DNA from: Planctomycetota bacterium
GTDB lineage: Bacteria; Planctomycetota; UBA1135; UBA2386
Assembly (NCBI GenBank): GCA_020638695.1
Contig: JACKIB010000026.1
Coordinates: 13,846 to 77,845 of the forward strand
Reading direction: 5' to 3'
Length of the DNA: 64,000 nucleotides
Position numbers and translations under genes: made by a program. Below, in pieces: positions 15,687 through 23,612 of the stretch (positions are counted from its first letter, which is position 1; every line of letters begins with the position of its first letter). The notes under the pieces were generated by a model that did not search any database, was not told the DNA's origin, and worked only from the letters and a program-made list of their open reading frames with translations.

Positions 15687-16637
15687 TCAGCGGACCTCGA
15701 GGTTCGCGCGGTTCAACTGGGCCTTGAGGCGCGACATCACGTTGCTGTGAATCTGGCAGACGCGCGACTCGGTCAGCTCCATGATCTCGCCGATCTCGCG
15801 CATGGTGAGGCCCTCGTAGTAATACATGATCACGATCAGCCGCTCCTTCTTGGTCAGGTTGGCAGTGATCAGTTCGAGGACGTCCCGTTGGTGGATGGTC
15901 TGGACCGGATCCGGGCACTTCTTGTCCGCCAGGATCTCTGCCTTCTCCATTTCGCTGTCGTCGTCGCTGTCGTCCCACTTCTCCGACAGCGAGAAGATCG
16001 CCTTGGCATTGGCCTCGTTGCGCGTCGCCTGGAGGTCGTCGATCGACATGTCCATGGCCTTGGCCAGCTCGAATTGGTTGGGATCACGGCCGAGCTTGCC
16101 CTCCAGCTCGCGGATCGCCTTCTCCAACCGGTGAGCCTTCAGTCGCACCAACCGCGGCACCCAGTCCTGCGAGCGCAGCTCGTCGAGGATCGACCCGCGG
16201 ATGCGGGTGGTGCAGTAGGTCTTGAACTTGATTCCGCGGGTGAGGTCGAAGCCGTGGATCGCGTCCATGAGACCGAAGGTCCCGGCGCTGGTGAGGTCGT
16301 CGAGGTCGATCGACTTCGGCAGTGTCTGCAGCAGCCGCTCGGCGATCATCCGCACCAGCGGCATATGGAGCTCGATCAGGATGTTGCGCAGGTTCTGGTC
16401 ATTGGTGCGCTTGAAGGTGACCCAAATACCGGCGAGGTCGCTGTCCATCGTCAGGGGAGCCGGGCTGCGCGGCTCGGTCGCGACGGAGGTTTCGGTCGTG
16501 CTGGTGGTGCGGCTTTGCTTCTTGGTCACGTTGTCGATCTTGACCAGCGTCGTCCGGCGTGTGGTGCCACCCTTGGCGGGGCTGGCGACGACGGGCTTGC
16601 GGGGCAGAGGGGAGCGAAGGGTCGAGGTACGGGCCAT
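15687..16637 (-). CDS. FliA/WhiG-family sigma factor (second paralogue), riboswitch-controlled
   Basis: The product is 316 residues. A basic Ser/Thr/Pro-rich N-terminal extension of about 75 residues precedes region 2 (MPLVRMIAERLLQTLPKS, DLDDLTSAGTFGLMDAIHGF and TRIRGSILDELRSQDWVPRL), region 3 (LGRDPNQFELAKAMDMS) and region 4 (LTKKERLIVIMYYYEGL, MREIGEIMELTESRVCQIHS). The RSQDWVPR motif is typical of WhiG/FliA factors. The ATG at 16637 follows a GGAG. Its roughly 240-base leader contains a cyclic-di-GMP-I riboswitch, so levels of this factor are likely set by c-di-GMP. It differs clearly from FliA at 4476-5213. Confidence 0.88.
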   Translation of the reverse strand: MARTSTLRSPLPRKPVVASPAKGGTTRRTTLVKIDNVTKKQSRTTSTTETSVATEPRSPAPLTMDSDLAGIWVTFKRTNDQNLRNILIELHMPLVRMIAERLLQTLPKSIDLDDLTSAGTFGLMDAIHGFDLTRGIKFKTYCTTRIRGSILDELRSQDWVPRLVRLKAHRLEKAIRELEGKLGRDPNQFELAKAMDMSIDDLQATRNEANAKAIFSLSEKWDDSDDDSEMEKAEILADKKCPDPVQTIHQRDVLELITANLTKKERLIVIMYYYEGLTMREIGEIMELTESRVCQIHSNVMSRLKAQLNRANLEVR

Positions 16638-16762
16638 GGAGACTCCAGTGACGGGCGGTTTCGGACGAGAAGCTCCCCAGCCAAGTCCCCGGTCCGGTTT
16701 CCCACGCCCTGATCTCCAGGCAGCTCTGGTGGCTGATTCTTCAGCACTCCCAGCTTCGTTTC

Positions 16763-16845
16763 GGGAACCGGCTGCCGTGACACGTTCCGTGCCGTAGGCC
16801 CTTGGCTTTGCGTCACCACCTTTCGGTGGTTTTGCCTTTGTCGAG
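16763..16845 (-). ncRNA. Cyclic-di-GMP-I (GEMM-I) riboswitch aptamer
   Basis: Read on the minus strand, the leader contains AAAGGCAAAACC, then the stem ACCACC-GAAA-GGTGGT, then GACGCAAAGCC, then GGGCCTA, and later GGCAGCCGG. These are, in order, the conserved parts of the GEMM-I aptamer: the GCAAA-CC joining region, the GNRA-capped P1b helix, the ACGCAAAGCC block, and the receptor-bearing second helix. The aptamer ends about 125 bases before the ATG of the WhiG/FliA-type sigma factor. The expression platform is not obvious; a translational or a Rho-type switch are both possible. Confidence 0.85.
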
Positions 16846-16885
16846 AAGCAGAAAGATCGTGCCAGCCCTGCCGGCTGGCCACCGT

Positions 16886-16913
16886 CTATCGGATGCCCCC
16901 AAGGGGGTGTTGA
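16886..16913 (-). promoter_or_regulatory. Possible sigma-28 promoter for the riboswitch transcript
   Basis: On the minus strand TCAA, 16 bases of spacer including CCCCCTTGGGGG, and TCCGATAG resemble the sigma-28 pattern TAAA-N15-GCCGATAA. Transcription would begin about 35 bases before the aptamer. If real, a sigma-28-type factor would drive a paralogue of itself. Confidence 0.33.
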
Positions 16914-16967
16914 GCGCATTCTGGAAGAACTTGAGCGATTCCCCCAAATGGCGCTCGGGCTGGGCTT

Positions 16968-17483
16968 TCAGTCGATTCGCATGACCGATGCCAGGGCCCG
17001 GTCGGCGAGCTTCGCCCGGCCCGCCAGGAATCCCAACTCGAGAAGGAACACGCACCCCGCGACCCGACCCCCGACCACCTCCACCAGTTCGCAGGCCGCG
17101 GCAGCGGTCCCCCCGGTCGCCAACACGTCGTCGACGATCAGGACATGCTCGTCGACCGCGACCCCGTCGGTGTGGATCTCCAGGGTGTCGGTTCCGTACT
17201 CGAGCCCGTACTCCACCGCGGTGGTCTCGGCCGGCAGCTTGCCCGGCTTGCGCAGCGGGGTGAAGCCGACCCCGAGCTGCATCGCCAGCGGAGTGCCGAA
17301 CAAGAACCCGCGCGACTCGATCCCGGCGATCCGGTCGACCTGCCAACCACCCACCAGCTCCGCCATGCGATCGACCGCGTGGGCGAACGCCGCCGGGTCG
17401 GCCAACAGCGGGGAGATGTCCTTGAACACGATCCCTGGCTTGGGGAAGTCGGGCACGTCGCGGAGGTAGTCGGCGAGGTTCAT
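16968..17483 (-). CDS. apt: Adenine phosphoribosyltransferase
   Basis: The product is 171 residues, the normal APRT length. It begins MNLADYLRDVPDFPKPGIVFKDISPLL, diagnostic of APRT, contains GIESRGFLFGTPLA and RKPGKLPAETTAVEYGLEYGTDTLEIH, and has the PRPP-binding motif HVLIVDDVLATGGTA at about residues 118-132. The enzyme makes AMP from adenine and PRPP in purine salvage. The longer open frame upstream is a shadow of the VWA gene. It follows that gene by 62 bases and may be cotranscribed. Confidence 0.95.
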   Translation of the reverse strand: MNLADYLRDVPDFPKPGIVFKDISPLLADPAAFAHAVDRMAELVGGWQVDRIAGIESRGFLFGTPLAMQLGVGFTPLRKPGKLPAETTAVEYGLEYGTDTLEIHTDGVAVDEHVLIVDDVLATGGTAAAACELVEVVGGRVAGCVFLLELGFLAGRAKLADRALASVMRID

Positions 17484-17545
17484 GGCGCTGTGGGTAGGCT
17501 CGAGAGCGTCGGTTCGACGATCACACGGGATGGTTGGGCCACGGG

Positions 17546-19285
17546 CTACGGTTGCACGAACTTTCCGCCGTTCTTGGCTGCCAACTGCTTCATCATCTCG
17601 ATCCCGCTCATGCGACGGCCCGGCCGCGGCGCAGGGCGCGCGCGCCCCGGGCGGCCTGGACGGCCTGGCGCAGCGGCGCCGAGGTAGATGGTGTTGATCC
17701 GTACCCGCGAGAACTTGTTCGACTCGGTGATCACCTCGACGATGCGGTTGGGGTCGCGGATCTCCCCGACGCTCGGGGCGCCGTCGGACAGCAGGAACAC
17801 CTCTTCGACGTTGCTGTCGTACCGGTCGCCGTAGACCAGCGAGCGGATCCCCAGCGCGTCGCGCAGCGCGTCGTAGATGTTGGTCCCGCCGCGCGCGCGC
17901 ACGCCGTCGAGCCAGGTGCGCAGGCGTGCCTTGTTGGGCTTGCTGGCCGCGACCAGCTGCTTGTCCCACTTCGCCGCTTCGTTGCTGTAGTAGATGACGT
18001 TGAACTGCACTTCCTTGGGCAGCGCCGAGATCGCCTTCCACAGCTCCCGCTTCAGCACCGCGAGCTTGGTGTCGGTGGCGCCCTTGCCGCCGCCCGAAGT
18101 GCCGCCCGAGCGCAGCGGCATCGGTTGGCTCATGCTGCCCGAGCAGTCGATCACGAACACCACCCGCTTGCCCTGCACCGGGATGTTGAAGAACGCCGAT
18201 CCGGTGCCCCCCGACCCCGACGCGGCCACGCTCGCCGGTTCGGCCGGCAGCACGAACTTCTCGGCTGCGTCGGTCCAGAACTTCCGCCAGCGCGCGGGTT
18301 GGTCCATCGGGATGCGCGCACCCGTCAGGTTGGTCAGGACCTCGTGCACCCGTACCCGCAGCCGCGTGGTCAGTCTTCCGGTGCGCAGCAGTTGCGGCTC
18401 CTTGTCGAACCGTTCCAGCATCCAGATCAGTCGCGGGATCGCGTGCCGGGAGCGGAACGTCTCCAGGAAATCGAGCACCGCGAGGTCGGCGCGCCACGAG
18501 TCGGTGCGGCCCAGCGCCTGGACTGCGCCGACTACCGCGGCATCGAGGCTCCTTGGTGACACGCCCGACTTGCCACTCGCGCTGTGGATCGAGCGGATGG
18601 CCCACAGCATCTCGACGACCACCGCCGGGTCGCCCTCGACCAATAGCCGTTCCGCCAACGCCGGGATGGCCCCCGAGTCGAGCAGCCGCCCGAGCGCGGT
18701 CGCGGTCGCCAATCGCACGATGCGCTTCTCGGCACCGATCTGCGCTGCGATCCCGGGTCGCTCTTCGCGCAGCTTCTTGCTGCCGAGGTAGCGCAGTGCC
18801 GCAGCCTGGAGCGCGGGCTTCGACTTGGTGGTGCCGCGTGCCACCGCGATCAAGAACGCGCGCACCGTGCCGCTCTGGAACGCGGCGAGGTGCTTCTCCC
18901 CGACACTGCGCACCGTGTCCGGTTGCATGGTGGCGGAGTAGCGGATCCGCGGATCGAGGCCGACTGCCGCGACGCCCAGGATGGCGCGCGCCGCCTCGTC
19001 GCTCTCGAGTTCGCGCGCCTGGCGGCACAGCAAGTCGATCTCGGCCCGGTAGTCGAGTGTGCCGACGAAATCCGACGGGATCAGCTTGTGCCGTTGGATC
19101 AGCGATGCGTTGGTGTCGACGCGCTTGCGCGTGAGGTCGTAGCGGCCCTTGTGGTACTGCTGCAGCCAGGAGCCGATCACTTGGATCGCGCGCCGGTCGC
19201 CGGGGGGCGGGGCGAGGGCTGGCGGTTCGGCCGGGTGGTGCGCCGGCAGGGTGAGAACGGCGTGGAGGGTCAGTGCGAGCAACAT
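17546..19285 (-). CDS. Secreted HEAT-like / von Willebrand factor A protein
   Basis: The product is 579 residues. A short hydrophobic N-terminus (MLLALTLHAVLTLPAHHPAEP) is a probable signal peptide. Residues about 80-340 are helical repeats of HEAT/armadillo type. From about 365 there is a VWA domain with the metal-ion site D380-C-S-G-S-M-S and LSDGAPSVGEIRDPNRIVEVI. The protein ends NGGKFVQP soon after a Gly/Arg/Pro-rich insert. Secreted VWA proteins of this layout are frequent in Planctomycetota; the partner is unknown. It lies between argS and apt on the same strand. Confidence 0.75.
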   Translation of the reverse strand: MLLALTLHAVLTLPAHHPAEPPALAPPPGDRRAIQVIGSWLQQYHKGRYDLTRKRVDTNASLIQRHKLIPSDFVGTLDYRAEIDLLCRQARELESDEAARAILGVAAVGLDPRIRYSATMQPDTVRSVGEKHLAAFQSGTVRAFLIAVARGTTKSKPALQAAALRYLGSKKLREERPGIAAQIGAEKRIVRLATATALGRLLDSGAIPALAERLLVEGDPAVVVEMLWAIRSIHSASGKSGVSPRSLDAAVVGAVQALGRTDSWRADLAVLDFLETFRSRHAIPRLIWMLERFDKEPQLLRTGRLTTRLRVRVHEVLTNLTGARIPMDQPARWRKFWTDAAEKFVLPAEPASVAASGSGGTGSAFFNIPVQGKRVVFVIDCSGSMSQPMPLRSGGTSGGGKGATDTKLAVLKRELWKAISALPKEVQFNVIYYSNEAAKWDKQLVAASKPNKARLRTWLDGVRARGGTNIYDALRDALGIRSLVYGDRYDSNVEEVFLLSDGAPSVGEIRDPNRIVEVITESNKFSRVRINTIYLGAAAPGRPGRPGRARPAPRPGRRMSGIEMMKQLAAKNGGKFVQP

Positions 19286-19328
19286 GAGCGGGAGGGGTGC
19301 GGTGATGCTACCCCATCGCCGCCCGACC

Positions 19329-21068
19329 CTACATCCGGTCGGGGGTCGCGACCCCCAGCAGTGCGAGCCCCACCCGCAGGAGATCGCGGGCCGCGGCGAC
19401 CAGGGCCAGGCGGGCCATCTGGAGGTCGGGTTCGGCCCGGATCACGTTGTGGTCGCGCAGGTAGCTGTGGATGTCACCGGCCAGACGGATCATCAGTGAG
19501 GTGATCGCGCTCGGCTCGTTGAGTTCGGCGGCGCGCTCCACGGTCGGGCCGAACTCCAACATGGTCAGGAGCACTTGCTCCGCGTCCGCCAGCTGCTCGA
19601 AGTCCACCCGATCGAGCGGGATCTGTGGCGCTTCACCGTTTGCGCCCACCTCCGACTTGCGCAGGATGCCGGACAATCGGGCCACCGCGTACTGCACGTA
19701 AGGGCCGGTCTCGCCCTCGAAGTTCAGTAGCAACTCCCAGTCGAACTTCACGTCCTTTATCCGCGAGTTCTTCAGGTCGTTGAAGATGATTGCCGACACG
19801 CCGACCGCTTCGGCGACTTGGTCCGCGTCCTCGAGGTCGGGGTTCTTCTCGGCGATGATGCGCCGCACGTTCGCTACCGCCTCGTCGAGCACTTCCTCAA
19901 GGAAGATGGCGTTGCCGCCGCGGGTCGAGAACTTGCCCCACTTGCCGGTGTTCGCGTCCTTCGACAGGATCAGCCCGAACGGGACGTGCTCGATCTTGTT
20001 GGCGACCGGCAGACCCATCTTGTCGAGTACTGCGACGAGCTGCTGGAAGTGCAGGTTCTGTTCACTGCCGACCACGTACAGCGCACGGTCGAACGAGAAC
20101 TCGGCCATCCGATAGAACACCGCGGCGAGGTCGCGGGTCGCGTAGATCGTGGTGCCATCGCTCTTGCGCAGGATGCACGGCGGCATGCCACGGTCCTCGA
20201 GCTCGACTACTCGCGCACCCTCCGACTCGGTGACGATTCCGGTGGCCTCGATCTTCTCGATCGCGGCCTCCATCTTGTCCTCGTAGAAACTCTCGCCGGT
20301 GATGTGGTCGAACTCGACGCCGAGCCGCTCGTAGGGGCCACGGAACGCTTCGAGCGACACGTCACGCAACTTCTGCCACAAGCGCCGCTCCGGGTTGTCC
20401 TCGCCGGATTCCAGCCGGCGGAACGCCTCGGCGCTCTCGGCTTCGAGCGCGTCGTTCTTCTCCGCGCCGTAGCGCACGTAGATCTCGAACAGATGGTGCA
20501 TCGGCCGCTTGGCAAGCTCCACGTCCGAGCCCCAGCGCCGGAACGCGGTCATGATCTTGCCGAACTGCGAGCCCCAGTCGCCGAGGTGGTTGATGCCGTG
20601 CACCTCGCACCCGAGGTGGCGGTGGATCCGGCGCAGCGCCCCGCCGATCACCGTCGAGCGCAGGTGGCCCATGTGGAACGGCTTGGCGATGTTCGGCGAC
20701 GAGAAGTCGATCACGATCTTCTTGCCGTTCGGCGCCGCCGGCCCGAACGGTGCCTGGCGGGTCAGCACTCCGGTCACCACGTAGCGGGCGATCGCGCCGC
20801 GGCGCAGCCGGAAGTTGACGAACGGACCGGTGGCGTTCGCCGCCTCCACCACGTCGTCGGCGGTGAACGCCGCGGCGAGTTCGGCGGCGGCCGCGGGGGG
20901 AGGCTGTTGCCGCAGCTTGGCGAGCGGAAAGCACGGCAGTGCGAGGTCACCGAACCGCCGATCCTTGGGCGGGGTCAGACGCATCGCCTCACGCACTTCG
21001 TCCGGGACGTCGTGGAGCAACTCCGCGACGCGCTGCTTCAAGTGTTCGACGGGATCGATCAAGGACAT
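19329..21068 (-). CDS. argS: Arginyl-tRNA synthetase
   Basis: The product is 579 residues. The N-terminal Add-1 domain (IDPVEHLKQRVAELLHDVPD..FGDLALPCF) is followed by the class I signature VIDFSSPNIAKPFHMGHLRSTVIG with HMGH in place of HIGH, the central core, KWGKFSTRGGNAIFLEEVLDEA in the KMSKS-loop position typical of ArgRS, and the DALR anticodon-binding domain ending RDLLRVGLALLGVATPDRM. It charges tRNA-Arg. The ATG at 21068 is chosen because homology starts there. The GC-rich gap downstream toward the VWA gene is only 43 bases. Confidence 0.97.
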   Translation of the reverse strand: MSLIDPVEHLKQRVAELLHDVPDEVREAMRLTPPKDRRFGDLALPCFPLAKLRQQPPPAAAAELAAAFTADDVVEAANATGPFVNFRLRRGAIARYVVTGVLTRQAPFGPAAPNGKKIVIDFSSPNIAKPFHMGHLRSTVIGGALRRIHRHLGCEVHGINHLGDWGSQFGKIMTAFRRWGSDVELAKRPMHHLFEIYVRYGAEKNDALEAESAEAFRRLESGEDNPERRLWQKLRDVSLEAFRGPYERLGVEFDHITGESFYEDKMEAAIEKIEATGIVTESEGARVVELEDRGMPPCILRKSDGTTIYATRDLAAVFYRMAEFSFDRALYVVGSEQNLHFQQLVAVLDKMGLPVANKIEHVPFGLILSKDANTGKWGKFSTRGGNAIFLEEVLDEAVANVRRIIAEKNPDLEDADQVAEAVGVSAIIFNDLKNSRIKDVKFDWELLLNFEGETGPYVQYAVARLSGILRKSEVGANGEAPQIPLDRVDFEQLADAEQVLLTMLEFGPTVERAAELNEPSAITSLMIRLAGDIHSYLRDHNVIRAEPDLQMARLALVAAARDLLRVGLALLGVATPDRM

Positions 21069-21408
21069 GGGCGGTCTTGCTCGGACCATCGCGCGCGCTC
21101 GCGGCCGACGCCGGGGATTTCGCGAGGCCGCTCAGGATTGGTCCAGCTCGTCTTGGCGGGGTAGTGTCCTCCGTCGCCTGCGCGGGGCAAGCGGCGCATC
21201 GGAAGAACGTCCGAACTGGGCGTAGTCCCGACCCGTACCGATACGTCGCGCCGAGCGGATCCGGCACGGCCTACCTATCGTCGTCACGAGTTGGCGTCGG
21301 TTGCCTATCGCGGCCAGGCCGCACCCAAGGTCTTGGGTGAGCGCGGCGCTGCGCGCTGCCATGAGGCCTCGGCCGCTTGCTCGTCGGAGCTTCCAGGGCC
21401 GCTGCCCG
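21069..21408. other. Intergenic region before argS, no gene seen
   Basis: This stretch of 340 bases between the argS start and a Pal-B repeat has open frames only as random GC-rich shadows. It must hold the argS promoter, but no convincing -35/-10 pair was found. Confidence 0.5.
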
Positions 21409-21589
21409 CTAGCCCGAACGATTCATGACCGAGCTGCTGCGATCGCGCAAGGTCGCTGCTGGCTTCGTCGAACGTCAGAACCTGCTCCTCGACGGGGAGG
21501 CACCCCGCCTCCGGGCAGAACCTGCCGTTCTCCTTGCCAGCAACAACCTTGCACGATCTCGCGACGCTGCTCATGAATTGTCCGGGCTG
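21409..21589 (-). repeat. Pal-B copy 2 (single, inverted)
   Basis: This 181-bp copy reads CTAGCCCGAACGATTCATGACC at its left and ATGAATTGTCCGGGCTGG at its right end, where CTAG has changed to CTGG. It lies between the ABC-F gene and argS. Confidence 0.88.
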
Positions 21590-21712
21590 GAGAGACCGTC
21601 GCGCTGGTGTCTTGGGCGGAACCCGAGAACCTCCGCGTGCGGTCACGATTCGCGGCCCCTACAGCTCAGGAGGGTTCGGGGCCCGCTGGCGTTGCCGCGT
21701 GCCGAGACCGGG

Positions 21713-23605
21713 CTACGCCCAGTTCTCCCACTTTGCGTAGGCCGCAGCCAGGTCGGCCTCGATCCGCGCCCGGCGCTCCTCGAGCGACCGCATGTTCTCG
21801 AAGTTGGTGTAGTTCTCCGGCCGCTCCATCTCGGCGCGCAGCTCCTCGAGCTGCTCCTCGAGTCCGAAGATCTCCGCCTCCAGCCGCTCGAACAGCAGCG
21901 GGTTGCGGATCTTGTCGGAGCGCGCTGCGCCCTGCTCCTTGCCGGCAGCCTGATTGGCCGGTGCCTGTCTGGCGTCGCGCGCCAGCGCCTTGCGCTGCAG
22001 TTCTGCTTCGTGCAACGCGGTGAGGCACTGCTCGAGGCCCCCGTCGAAGGTCTGCAGTCGGCCGTCGGCGAGGTACAACACGCGGTCGGTGATCGCCTCG
22101 AGGAACTGCCGGTCGTGGCTGATCACCAGCGCCGCACCCGGGTAGGCGCGCAGCGCTTCCTCCAACCCTTCGCGGGCGGTGATGTCCAGGTGGTTGGTCG
22201 GCTCGTCGAGGCACAGGTAGTCGTACTCCCCGCGCACCAGCCGAGCGAGGCACAGCCGGCGCTTCTCGCCACCGGACAGGTTGGCGACCGGCTGGTCGAC
22301 CTCATCACCGGAGAACATGAACAGCGCCAGGTGGTCGCGCAGCTCCTTGTGGGTCGCCTGCGGATCGAGGGCCTGCATTGCCTCGAGCACCGTGCCGTGG
22401 GTCGGCAGGTCCTCCATCTCCTGGGTGAACACCCCGGGCCGGACACGGTGGGCCCGCCGCACCTCGCCCCGGCTCGGTTGTGCGCGCCCGCACAGGATGC
22501 GCAGCAGCGTCGTCTTGCCAGCGCCATTGCGCCCCAGCAGCCCGAGTCGTTCGCCGTGGTACAGCCGGAAACCGACCTGGCGGAACAACTCACGCCCGTC
22601 GGGCAGCTTCGCGGCGAGATCGTCGACTTCGAGCACGCTCTGTCCCGATTGGCCGCGCCCGCCGGTGAACTTCAGCCGCATCTCGCCCTTGCTCGTCTTC
22701 GGGCGCTCGATCAGTTGCAGGCGCTTGAGTCGCTTCAGTCGCCCCTTGGCCTGGGCGGTCATCCGACTGCCCATGTGCTTGCGGATGTACTCCATCTCCT
22801 TCTGGATGAACTCCTGCTGGTCCTTGTAGGCCCGCGAGGTGGTCAGCAGTTCGAGGTCGGTCTGCTTGGCGAAGGCGGAGTAGTTACCGGGGTAGCGGCG
22901 CGCCAACCCCGAATCGACCTCGACGATGCTGGTCGCCACCGCATCGAGGAAGCGCCGGTCGTGGCTCACCACGACCACCGCACCGGGGTGCTTGGTGACG
23001 AACTGCTCGACGAACTCGATCCCCTGCAAGTCGAGGTGGTTGGTCGGCTCGTCGAGGATCAGCAGGTCGACCGGCTGCAGCATCAGGGCCGCGAGTGCGG
23101 CACGTGCCGCCTCGCCGCCGGACAGCTTGATGACGTCCTTGCGGCGGTCGTCGTCCGAGAAGCCCAGGCCGTCGAGTACGCGATCGCAGACGTGGTCGCG
23201 GTCGTAGCCGCCGCCGGCCTCGAACGCGCCCTGCAGCGCGCCGTACTGGGCGAGCAGTCGCTCGTCGGTCGGTGCTGCGGCGAGCTCGGCCTCGAGTGCC
23301 CGAATGCGCTCCTCGAGCTGCGGGAACACGCCGTTGCCGCGCAACACGAACTCGTGCACGGTGGTACCCGGGGTGCGCTCCGGGATCTGTGCCGCGTAGC
23401 CGATCCGCAGATCGCGTTGGCAGTTCCGCGATCCGCGGTCGGCGTCGTCGATGCCGGCGAGGATCTTGATCAGGGTGGTCTTGCCAGCCCCGTTGTCGCC
23501 GATGATCCCGATCCGGTCGCGCTCTTCGACCCGCAACCTCGCGCCGTCGAGGACCACCAGGTCGCCGAACACCCGTTCGATCTTGTCGAGGCTGATCAGC
23601 GTCAC
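21713..23605 (-). CDS. ABC-F family ATPase (Uup/EttA type)
   Basis: The product is 630 residues with two ABC cassettes. The first has GDNGAGKTTLIKIL, LSGGEAARAALAALMLQPVDLLILDEPTNHLD and VVVVSHDRRFLD; the second has GRNGAGKTTLLRIL, LSGGEKRRLCLARLV and LCLDEPTNHLDI. Between them is the ABC-F linker (YKDQQEFIQKEMEYIRKHMGS..KGRLKRLKRL), and the C-terminal extension is a coiled coil (EEQLEELRAEMERPE). There is no membrane domain. Such proteins act on the ribosome E site or DNA. The start is GTG at 23605, 7 bases after the upstream stop. Confidence 0.93.
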   Translation of the reverse strand: MTLISLDKIERVFGDLVVLDGARLRVEERDRIGIIGDNGAGKTTLIKILAGIDDADRGSRNCQRDLRIGYAAQIPERTPGTTVHEFVLRGNGVFPQLEERIRALEAELAAAPTDERLLAQYGALQGAFEAGGGYDRDHVCDRVLDGLGFSDDDRRKDVIKLSGGEAARAALAALMLQPVDLLILDEPTNHLDLQGIEFVEQFVTKHPGAVVVVSHDRRFLDAVATSIVEVDSGLARRYPGNYSAFAKQTDLELLTTSRAYKDQQEFIQKEMEYIRKHMGSRMTAQAKGRLKRLKRLQLIERPKTSKGEMRLKFTGGRGQSGQSVLEVDDLAAKLPDGRELFRQVGFRLYHGERLGLLGRNGAGKTTLLRILCGRAQPSRGEVRRAHRVRPGVFTQEMEDLPTHGTVLEAMQALDPQATHKELRDHLALFMFSGDEVDQPVANLSGGEKRRLCLARLVRGEYDYLCLDEPTNHLDITAREGLEEALRAYPGAALVISHDRQFLEAITDRVLYLADGRLQTFDGGLEQCLTALHEAELQRKALARDARQAPANQAAGKEQGAARSDKIRNPLLFERLEAEIFGLEEQLEELRAEMERPENYTNFENMRSLEERRARIEADLAAAYAKWENWA

Positions 23606-23612
23606 GTCGGGT

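Noticed and set aside
16858..16864. TGGCACG upstream of the riboswitch as a sigma-54 -24 box
   Set aside because: The nearest GC for a -12 box lies two bases too far, so the spacing is wrong.
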